Translations under genes and position numbers: made by a program | Shown here: positions 53,268 through 62,500 of the stretch, in pieces | Numbering within the stretch: position 1 is the stretch's first letter | Layout: every line of letters starts with the position of its first letter | Source: Prescottella agglutinans | Lineage (GTDB): Bacteria; Actinomycetota; Actinomycetes; Mycobacteriales; Mycobacteriaceae | Length of the DNA stretch: 64,000 nucleotides | Assembly: GCF_004011865.1 (NCBI RefSeq) | Contig: NZ_RKLP01000005.1 | Coordinates: 1 to 64,000 of the forward strand | Direction: 5' to 3' | The notes under the pieces: model-generated | Told to the model about the DNA's origin: nothing | The model's database searches: none | What the model saw: the letters and a program-made list of their open reading frames with translations, nothing else

Positions 53268-53276
53268 CCGGGGCGG

Positions 53277-54431
53277 TCACAGCTTCGGAAGCGGTATCCC
53301 GGGGATGACCGGCATCGGCGGCAGCTGAACCGGCGGCAGCGCGGGCAGGACGGGCAGTTGGATGTCCAGGCCCGGGAACAACGGGGCCGGCGCCGGAGCG
53401 GTCGTGCGGGGCGGCTCCGGTCGGTATCCGGGGTCCGCGGCCGGTTGTTGCGCAGCCTCGGTGGTGGTGACCGGGGCCGACGACGGCGGCGGGGGTGGCG
53501 GGGTGGTCGTCCGCGACGACGTCTGCCCGCTCGACGAGAAGGTCGAGGTCGGCGTGTCCGTCGAGGCCCCCGCCTCCGATCCGAAAACCGTTCTGCCGTA
53601 TCCGAGCCCGAAACCGATGGCCGCGATGAGGACCAGGGCGGCACCCGCCAGGCCGGCACCGTTCACCTGTCGACGGGAGACCGCCCGGTGGGCCGCGCGC
53701 GTCGACCGGCGCGGCGCCGCCACCGTCACCGTTCCCGCGAGGAGCGCCGCGCCGCCGGCGACGACGAACTCGGGATGCTCCGGCATCACGATCGGGACGG
53801 CCGACCGCTCGGCGAGCACCGACTGCACCTCGGGGATGTGGGCTCCGCCTCCCAACAGCACCACGGCCTCGGGGAGCAGATCGACCTGCGAGACCAGGTC
53901 GCCGATCAGTTCGATCGATTCCTCGATCACCGGAAGGACGACGCGCCCGAATGTTTCACGTGGTGTTCGTTCGAGTCGATCACAGCGCAGGATCTGGCTG
54001 CGCTCGGATGCCGCGACCGAGCCGGTGTACCTGTCCACCACGCTGACGGTCAGACCGGTGCTCCCCAGGTCGTACAGCACGATCGTCCGCACACCCGCGA
54101 GCCGGCCGTCGCGGTCGAGCCGCTCGAGCACCGCGGTGAGTTCGGGGATCAACCGGAAGCCCGTGATGCCGGCGCCCCGCAGCGCGGCATCGAGCGCGGC
54201 GGCCTGCGCTTCGTCACCGTAGGCGACACTCACGCCGACCGGTGTTCTCGACGACGTGAGTTCGGCCAGCGCCGCACCGACCGCATCCGCCGCGGCCTCT
54301 TCCGGGATCCGACCCGTGACGGGGACCGTCCGACGCTCGAACGTGGCCGGCGTCCCCGCAGGACCGGTTGCCCGGGAGCGCACCAGGCGCACGAATCCGG
54401 CCCCCACCGAAACCCCTAGAACCCCACCCAT
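53277..54431 (-). CDS. Second membrane-anchored Hsp70-like protein with Pro-rich tail (384 aa)
   Basis: This is a shortened Hsp70/actin-fold domain of about 235 residues: MGGVLGVSVGAGFVRLV, VLYDLGSTGLTVSVVDRYTG (118-137) and AVVLLGGGAHIPEVQSVLAE (189-208). One helix follows (LAGAALVLIAAIGFGLGYG, about 261-279), and then an outside part first rich in Ser/Thr and later almost only Pro/Leu/Ile/Ala (PGLDIQLPVLPALPPVQLPP). It has the same architecture as the protein at 33411, with lower similarity. It lies between a YibE/F gene and a tyrosine phosphatase. ATP hydrolysis is uncertain because the phosphate-1 loop lacks the usual DxGT. Confidence 0.75.
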   Translation of the reverse strand: MGGVLGVSVGAGFVRLVRSRATGPAGTPATFERRTVPVTGRIPEEAAADAVGAALAELTSSRTPVGVSVAYGDEAQAAALDAALRGAGITGFRLIPELTAVLERLDRDGRLAGVRTIVLYDLGSTGLTVSVVDRYTGSVAASERSQILRCDRLERTPRETFGRVVLPVIEESIELIGDLVSQVDLLPEAVVLLGGGAHIPEVQSVLAERSAVPIVMPEHPEFVVAGGAALLAGTVTVAAPRRSTRAAHRAVSRRQVNGAGLAGAALVLIAAIGFGLGYGRTVFGSEAGASTDTPTSTFSSSGQTSSRTTTPPPPPPSSAPVTTTEAAQQPAADPGYRPEPPRTTAPAPAPLFPGLDIQLPVLPALPPVQLPPMPVIPGIPLPKL

Positions 54432-54525
54432 GAGCCGCCTTCGATCGAGGGCCTCCCGGTCGACGCTCGAACCGGTCGCGTACTGGACCAGCAGAGTCTA
54501 TACAGCAGTGCCTACACTCACCGAT

Positions 54526-55041
54526 ATGCAGTTGCTGTTCGTATGCACCGGCAACATCTGCCGTTCCCCCACCGCCGAGCGCCTGACCACCGCCTGGACA
54601 GCCCGCAACGGCACCGTCGACCTCACCGCGTCCAGCGCCGGCACCCGGGCCGTCGTGGGCTCGGGCCTCGAACCCAACGCGGCGCAGGTCCTTTCGACAC
54701 TCGGCGGGGATCCCGACGGGTTCGCGGCGCGCCAGCTGACGCCCGCGATCGCGGGTGGCGCGGACCTGGTCCTCACGATGACCGAGTCCCATCGCGACAG
54801 GGTGCTCCGGATCGCTCCGCGCCAGCTCAAACGAACATTCACGCTGCTCGAGGCCGCGCACCTGGCCTCGGTGACCGGTCCGGCCACCGTCGCGGAACTG
54901 GCGGCCGCACGCGGCACCGTCCCCCGCCCGGCAAACGCCGACGTCCCCGACCCGATCGGGCAGAGCGCGACCGTGTTCGGGGACGTCGGCGGTGTGATCG
55001 ACCGGGCCCTCCTGGAGCTACTTGCTCGCCTGCGTTGCTAG
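54526..55041 (+). CDS. Low-molecular-weight protein tyrosine phosphatase (171 aa)
   Basis: The catalytic loop is C7-TGNIC-R13-S (CX5RS), right at the N-terminus, and the general acid Asp lies in VPDPIGQSA near residue 146. It is close to the Wzb/YwlE/Etp type, and slightly longer than usual because of an insertion around residues 95-120. It dephosphorylates the Tyr cluster of BY-kinases in exopolysaccharide control. The partner kinase gene converges on it and overlaps by 24 bp at the 3' ends (55018-55041). Confidence 0.9.
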   Translation: MQLLFVCTGNICRSPTAERLTTAWTARNGTVDLTASSAGTRAVVGSGLEPNAAQVLSTLGGDPDGFAARQLTPAIAGGADLVLTMTESHRDRVLRIAPRQLKRTFTLLEAAHLASVTGPATVAELAAARGTVPRPANADVPDPIGQSATVFGDVGGVIDRALLELLARLRC

Positions 55042-56445
55042 CGGCGCGGGGTCGACCGGCCGGGCGGACTCGTCCGACTTCTGCACCGGTGCGTCGGCGT
55101 CGTAGTAGTACTTGTACTCGTACCCGCCCTTGCCCTTGGACGGCGTCATCGTGAGGATCGTGCCGAGCACCGTCGCCCCGACGCTGCGCAGATTGCCGAT
55201 CGCGCGCGACACCTGGTCACGCTTCGTCTTGCCGTGCCTCACCACGACCAGTGAACCGTCGACCTTCGCCGCCAGCACCGCCGCGTCCGTCACCGGCAAC
55301 AGCGGCGACGCGTCGATGACGACGAAGTCGAACTTCGACCGCAGGTCGGCGATCAGCTTCTCCGCGTGCGTCGACCCCAGCAGCTCGCTCGGGTTCGGCG
55401 GCAGCGGACCCGACGCCAGCACCGAGACGTTGGCGAGCGCGGTCGACTGCAGGACGTCGTCCAGGTCGGCCTGTCCCGCGAGGACGGTGCTCATGCCGAC
55501 CGACCCGATCAGGTCCAGGTACTTCGCCACGCGGGGGCGACGCAGATCGGCGTCGACCAGGCACACCGAGTAGCCTGCCTCGGCGATCGCCAGGGACAGG
55601 TTGATCGCCGTGGTCGTCTTGCCCTCGCCCGGAAGCGAACTGGTGATCGAGATGACCCGCGGCGGGTTGTCGACCTCGAGGAACTGCAGGTTCGTCCGCA
55701 GCTCCCGGAACGCCTCGGCGCTGCCCGAGTACCCGTCGTGGAAAGCGATGGCCGCCTTCTGCTCGCGCTCCTTGTCGTAGGGCACGGTGCCCACCAGGCC
55801 CACGCCGGCCAACTCGTCGAGCACCTCGCGACTCTTGACCGTGTTGTCGAGGCGGTCACGGAGGATCGCCAGGGCAATGCCGCCCAGGAGGCCGACGGCG
55901 AACCCGAGCAGCAGGTTGCGCTTGGTCTTGGGGCTCACCGGGTCCGTGGGCGTCGCGGCGTGTTGCTCGACGACCACCCGGGCCGTCGGAGGCACGCCGG
56001 GCTCGAGGGTTTCGAGTTCTTCCGCCATGATCACGAATTCGTCGGCAAGGGCGTTCGCCAGGTCGCGAGCGCGCTCAGGGGACGCATCGGTCAGCTTCAG
56101 GTCGATCAGGACCGTGTCGGGTGTCGACGTCGCCTTGACCTCTTTGGACAGCCCCGCGGCGGTCATGCCCGACACCTGCACCTTGTCGAGCGTGCGCTGC
56201 GCGAGCGTCGTACCGGTCAAAAGCTTGGTATACGACGCGACGCGCTGTTGGGAGAACAGGTTGCCCTGGTACACCTCGTTGACCGACGCCCCCGACGACG
56301 TGGAGACGAAAAGCCTGGCCGAAGCCTGGTACATCGGCGTAGCGACGAGTGATGCGCCCAGCGCGACAAGCACCCCGACGAGCGTTGCCACCGCAATGAT
56401 CTTCCACCGCGTCTGCACGACCCGTAGGTAGTCCTGTACTTCCAT
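55018..56445 (-). CDS. Polysaccharide co-polymerase/BY-kinase (Wzz-CpsD fusion type, 475 aa)
   Basis: Two membrane helices (about 16-35 and 177-196) flank a Wzz-like outside domain (PMYQASARLFVSTSSGAS). The cytoplasmic kinase domain has Walker A LPGEGKTTTA (271-280), Walker A' CLVDADLRRP and Walker B FVVIDASPLL, and the C-terminal Tyr cluster YEYKYYY (442-448) for autophosphorylation. It controls chain length and export of a polysaccharide. It lies 62 bp downstream of the NRPS gene on the same strand, so it may share its transcript, and its 3' end overlaps the matching phosphatase. Confidence 0.9.
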   Translation of the reverse strand: MEVQDYLRVVQTRWKIIAVATLVGVLVALGASLVATPMYQASARLFVSTSSGASVNEVYQGNLFSQQRVASYTKLLTGTTLAQRTLDKVQVSGMTAAGLSKEVKATSTPDTVLIDLKLTDASPERARDLANALADEFVIMAEELETLEPGVPPTARVVVEQHAATPTDPVSPKTKRNLLLGFAVGLLGGIALAILRDRLDNTVKSREVLDELAGVGLVGTVPYDKEREQKAAIAFHDGYSGSAEAFRELRTNLQFLEVDNPPRVISITSSLPGEGKTTTAINLSLAIAEAGYSVCLVDADLRRPRVAKYLDLIGSVGMSTVLAGQADLDDVLQSTALANVSVLASGPLPPNPSELLGSTHAEKLIADLRSKFDFVVIDASPLLPVTDAAVLAAKVDGSLVVVRHGKTKRDQVSRAIGNLRSVGATVLGTILTMTPSKGKGGYEYKYYYDADAPVQKSDESARPVDPAPLATQASK

Positions 56446-56507
56446 ATCCCCGATCCCCGTCCTGTTTTCAGTACAACGCTCTCGAATACCCTATGCGCGA
56501 GTTCGCA

Positions 56508-59500
56508 TCACGGCTCACCTTCGTACAGCTCGGCGAGAACACCTGCGACGTGTTGCAGGGGCGCAGGGGCGCCCATCTCGGAGTGCAGACACGGCACCGG
56601 CTTCTCCAGAATCCGTCCGGTTACGAAGCGCCGCCACAGGTCCGGCAGACCGCACCGCCCGTCGGGCTCGTGCGATGCCGTGAACAGCACGGCGTCTCCG
56701 TCGAACACGCCCGGACGGTGCTGCTGTGCAGCGATTTCCAGTCGCTCACCGGTCTCCACGACACGTCGCACCATCTCCGGATCCAGTCCCTCGGTCTCGC
56801 CCACGGCGTGCTCCGGTGCCGCCGCACGATCCGGGACCGCATCGGGCGGGAACGAGTCGAGCAATGCCAGGGTGGCCACGTCAGCACCAGCCGCCCGCAG
56901 TTGGACCGCCATCTCGTGAGCGATGTTGCCGCCCAACGACCAGCCGAGAAGGTGGTAGGGCCCTTCGGGCTGCACCGAACGCACGTGTTCGACGTAGCGG
57001 TGCGCCAGCGTGGTCACACTTTCCGGAGACTCACCGGTGGCCTGCAGTCCGTACAGCGGTCGATCACGCAGTGTCTCGGCGAGACCCGCATAGCACCAGG
57101 CCAACCCGCTGACGGGGTGCACGCAGAACAGTGGGGCCCCGCGAGGCTCGTCCGGAACGTGCAGGCGGACGAGGGTCCCGAGCGGGTCCTGGCCTGCACC
57201 ACGGGCACCGATCTGCCGCGCCACTCCCGCAGCGGTGGGATCGGCGAACAGTTCCGCGAGGGCGACGTCGTATCCGTACTCGTCACGCAGTCTCGTCACC
57301 AGCCGGAGCGCGGCCATCGACGTACCGCCGAGTTCGAAGAAGCTTCGGTCGCGCGGCACGCCGACGCACCCGATCACCTCGGCCATCACGCCCGCCACGT
57401 GCTTCTCGGTCGTCCCCTGTGGGGAGGCCCCGTCGACATTCCGGTCGGCGTGGGACGGCGCCGGGAGGGCACTGCGGTCGACCTTGCCGCCCGAGGAGCG
57501 CGGAATCCCGTCGATCACACTGATGCTCGCGGGCACATGGTGCGGCGGGAGCGCCGATCCGATCCGGACCCGCAGATCCTCCGGGTCGACCTCGGCACCG
57601 GCCGCGGGGACCACGTACGACACGAGGACGGTCTCCCCCGTCGAACGGTGGTGTGGGACGGTCACCGCAGCACCCACTGATTCCTCCGCCAGCAGCACGC
57701 TGTCCACCCCAGCGGGTTCCACACGCACGCCGTGGATCTGGAGCTGATCGTCGCTGCGACCGACGTACTCGAGGCGGCCGTCGGAGCGCAACCGCACGAG
57801 GTCGCCGGTCCGGTAGAGGCGAGCCCCCGCTTCCCCCCACGGGTCTGCGACGAAGCGACTCGCGGTCATGCCGAAGAGTCCGTGGTAGCCACGGGCCAGT
57901 CCGCTACCACCGACGTACAGTTCACCCGTCGTCCCGACCGGCACCGGCCGCAGCCGTGCGTCCAGCACGCGCAGGCCAGTGCCGGCGATCGGCGTACCGA
58001 TGCTGACCGGTCCACCGCCGAGGACGTCGGTGCACGTGACGCCGACGGTGCACTCGGTCGGCCCGTAGCCGTTGTGCACGCGGTGACGCGCCCAGGCCCG
58101 GGCCAACGACGGCGGTAGCGCCTCGCCCGCCGAGACCACGGTCAGCTCGCGGGTGAAGCCGGCCGGATCCAGCGTCGCGAGCACCGTCGGCGTCAGGTTC
58201 AGGTGCGTGATCGCCTCGTTCTCCACGACCGTCTGCAGGTCCCGTCCCGCGAAGGCGGACTCGGGTGCACACACGAGTGTTCCGCCGTGCGCGTGAGCCG
58301 CGAGCAGTTCGAACACCGACGCATCGAAGGTCGGGGACGCCGCTTGCAGGACAATCGATTCCTCGTCGATCCCGAGTCGCCGGGCCTGCAGGTCGACCAG
58401 TGCCGCCAGTCCCGCGTGGGTCACCTCGACACCCTTCGGCTCGCCGGTCGTGCCCGACGTGTACAGCAGGTACGCGAGAGCGGCGGACGTCGATGCGGCC
58501 GCGTCGTCGAGCAGACGGCGCCGGCGCTCCGGCGAGTGAGTCGGGTCGATCGGCACCCATGCCGCACCGAGCCGGGTGATCGCCCAGACGTCGATGACCC
58601 AGTCCGCTCCGCGTACGGCGTCGACCGCGACGAAGGAGCCTACGCGGACACCGCGGTTCCGCAATTGCGCAGCACGGCGCCTCGCCGCCGCGTCGAGTTC
58701 CGTGTACGTCCATCGGCGGGCAGCCGAGCACAATGCGACCCGATCCGGGAACCGACGCACCGACTCGCCCAGAATCTCCGCCAACGTCCGGCTCGGCGGC
58801 GCCGCATCACCGTCCATGATCGAAGTGGGTACGGAGAGAACGAGATCGCCGATCGAAGAACCTGCGGCGGAGACCGCCCGGGCGAGCAGATCGATCCACG
58901 CGCGCAGGAGGGTGTCCGCGGTGCCTGCGTCGAACAGATCGAGAGCGTGCACCAGTCGTACCGCGACACCGGACCCGTCCGCGGACTCCGATGCGTCCCA
59001 GACGAGATCGAACTGCGTAGAGGGCGCCCCCTCCCCGAGATCGGCGATCTCGCAGTCCCCCAACCGCGGCAGGCTCGACCCCGACGTCGAGTGCGCGAGC
59101 AACACCTGGAACACCGGGTGGTGTGCTGCGGTGCGGGCCGGGGCCACGCGCGCGACGACGTCGTCGAACGGAATGTCCGCGTGTGCGAACGCGCCGAGAT
59201 CCACGTCGCGAACGCGGCGAACGAGATCGGCGAACGACTCGTCGAGATCCACCCGAGTGCGCAGCGCGACCGTGCCGACGAACATTCCGGCGAGCGAAGC
59301 CAACCGGGCGTCGGACCGTCCACCGACGACCGTCCCCACCGTGACGTCGGTGCGGTCGCCCAACCGGGCGAGCAGTACCGTCAGCGCGGCGTGCAGGACC
59401 ATGAACACAGTGACCCCGTGGGAGCGGGCGAAATCGGTTATCGCCGAGTGCAACTCGGATCCGATTCGTGCGTGTACCGCACCTCCCCGATGCGTCGAGA

Positions 59501-62500
59501 CCGCCGGGCGAGGGTTGTCGAACGGCAACCCCAGCGGCGCCGCCGGCAGGTCGGCCAGCGTCGTCTCCCAGTAGGCCAGCTGCCGACCGCCAGTGCTCTC
59601 GGGATCGGAGAGATCACCGAGCAGACGTGTCTGCCACTCGGCGAAGTCGCCGTACCGCAACGGAAGCGGTTCCCAGTCCGGGATCCGGCCCTCCCGTCGG
59701 GCCGCGTACGCCCGCTCCAGATCACGGAGGAGCGGCGCCACCGAGGCGCCGTCCACCGCGATGTGGTGTGTCACCACGGCGAGCACCCACTCGTTGTCCG
59801 CGTGGTCGCCGCAGCGGTGGAGTCCGACCCGCAGCGGGGGACCCTCGACCAGATCGAGGGGACGGTCGACCAGTTCACGGACGCGGCGCGCCACCTCATC
59901 CGCAGCCGACGGCTCGGTCACGCAATCGACCACGAACCGGTCGGCGCCCAGGACCCGCTGGCTGTGTTCGTCCGGGTAGACGGTTCGCAGCGGCTCGTGC
60001 CGGTCGACGACGTCTCCCAGGGCGGCGGTGAGCGCGTCGATGTCGAGGAACCCATGCAGCCGCAGAACGACCGGCATCGTGTAGGCGCTCGGGTCCGCCT
60101 GATGCAGCATCCACAGTCGTCGCTGTGCGGGTGCCATCGGGATGGGGCGACGGGGCGCACCCGCGACCAGCCGCGGGCGGGTGTCGGTGCCGGTGGTGGC
60201 CAGGCCGTCGGCGAGCGCCGCCAGCGTCGCGGACTCGAGCACCGCGCGCGGTGACACGTCCCGGTGCACCGCCCCCGACAGCCGGGCGGCCACTTCGACC
60301 GCGCCGAGGGAGTGGCCGCCCAGAGCGAAGAATCCCGCGTCGACGTCGACATCGTGACCGAGCACGTCCCGCACCACCGCGGTCACCAACGTTTCCGCGG
60401 CGGTCAGCGGACGGTGGGAAGACGTCGCCGCGAGCGCGTCGGCCATCCTCGACAGGGCCTCCAGGTCGAGCTTGCCGTTCGGGGTCGTCGGCAGACTCGT
60501 GAGCACGTGCACCCGAGAGGGAATGAACGCCGGAGGCAGGTCGCCTGCCAGTTCGCCGAACACCTCGTCGCTGTCGATTCCGTCGCCTGCGACGAACGCG
60601 ACCAACGTGTCCCCTCGGGGTACCACCGCGGCGTGCCGAACGCCGCGGCAACGCAGGAGCGCGGTCTCGACACGACCCGGTTCCATTCGTATGCCCCGGA
60701 TCTTGACCTGACGATCGACGCGCCCGAGGAACAGCATCCGGCCGTCGCGGCGGGCCTGAACGAGATCACCGGTGCGGTACATGCGCCCGTCGCCGAACAC
60801 GGACGCGACGAAGTGTTCCGCGGTCGTCGCAGGCGCACCGAGGTATCCGCGGGCCAGGCCGTCGCCGGCGAGATACAGCTCACCGACTCCCCCGACCGGG
60901 ACGGGACGAAGCCTCCCGTCCAGGACCACGGCGGACGTTCCGGGGATCGGGGCTCCGATGCCGCCGGACCCGTCGACGTCGACGAGCGTCGCCACGATGG
61001 TGGATTCGGTGGGACCGTACGCGTCGAGCATCGTGCGGCCGGTCCGCCATCGCTCGGCGACCTCGGGAGTGAGGAGTTCGCCGCCGCTCGCAACGACACG
61101 CAACGCATCGAGGCCGTCGGAGTTCAGTGTCGCGAGCACCGAAGGGGTGGAAAGGAAATGTGTCACCTGTTGCCTTCGCAGCAGGTCGTGCAGAGCGGGG
61201 CCCGCGAACACATCCGGCGGGGCGATCACCAGGGTGGCGCCGGACGTGTGCGCCAGCAGCACCTCGAGCAGCGCCGCATCGAATGCCGGGTTGTATCCGT
61301 GCAGCACCCGATCACCGGGGCCGACGCGGTACCTCGCACGCGCTGCCGCGGCCAAGGCGGCGAGGCCGCGGTGTGTGACCGCGACCTGCTTGGGTTCACC
61401 GGACGACCCCGAGGTGGCGATCACGTAGGCGAGCGAGTCGACCGAATCCGTTGTTCCCGAGAATGATCGGTCGATGCGCTGCTCGACGCCGAATGCCGCA
61501 CCGGACTTGGCCACGGCCCACAGCGTGCGCAGGCGCCCGAGTGACCGAGCCGCGTCGACAGCCACCACGTCCTCGGCACCGACGCCCCGCTCCTCGCTCA
61601 ACACCCTGGCCAGCTCGTCGGATTGCCGATCGAGTTCGCAATAGGTCAGCGTGTCGGATCCGTCGACGACGGCAACTCGGTCGGGGTGGGCTGCAGCGGT
61701 GGCCCGCAGCATGGCGGCCAGCATCCGCGGCGTGTCCGGCGTACCGCCACGGGCCACGTCGGTGACGGCGATCGACAGGTCCTGGACGGCGACATGGGGG
61801 CGCTCGACGGCATCGACCAGGGCATCGGCGAACTGACTTGCGAGAATCCTCGCCATTTCGTCGTCGAAGTGGGAGGTGTCGTAGACCAGAGTTCCATGCA
61901 GATCCCCCGTCGCGCTGCGCGACAGCGTGACGAGGAGGTCGAACTTCGATGTCCGGTCGTCGAGTTCGTGGGCCGTGATCTCGAGGTCGTCGATCTGCAC
62001 GTGCGGCGGAGTGAAGTCCTGGAACGCAAGCGCGACCTGCGGCATGCGAGCGCCGACGGCCGCGAGCACGTCCTCGACGGGAACCGCGGACCGGTCCAGG
62101 GCGGCTACGTCGAAGTCTCGGACCTGGCCGAGCAATCCGGTGAACGGCATGTCCGGCGCCACCCGCGCGCGCAGCACGACCGTGTCGACGAACAGGCCCA
62201 CCAGCGGCTCGAGCTGGGGGTAGCGTCGCCCGGACACCACCGCCGCGATCCCGATGTCACCGTGGCCGGTCAGCCTCGACAGCAGCGCCGCGAGAACGGC
62301 GTGCACAACCATGAACTCGGTCGCTCGGTGTTCGGCGGCGATGTCCGACAACCCCTGCGCCACGCCGGAATCGAGGGTGAACACGACCGCTCCCGGGGAC
62401 TGCGGCCCCGAATTCGGCATCGGACCGGACGGAAGTACCGCGGGGTCGAAGTCATCGAGTTCCCGTTGCCAGAAGTCGCGGTCCGCCCCGGACGTTTCGC

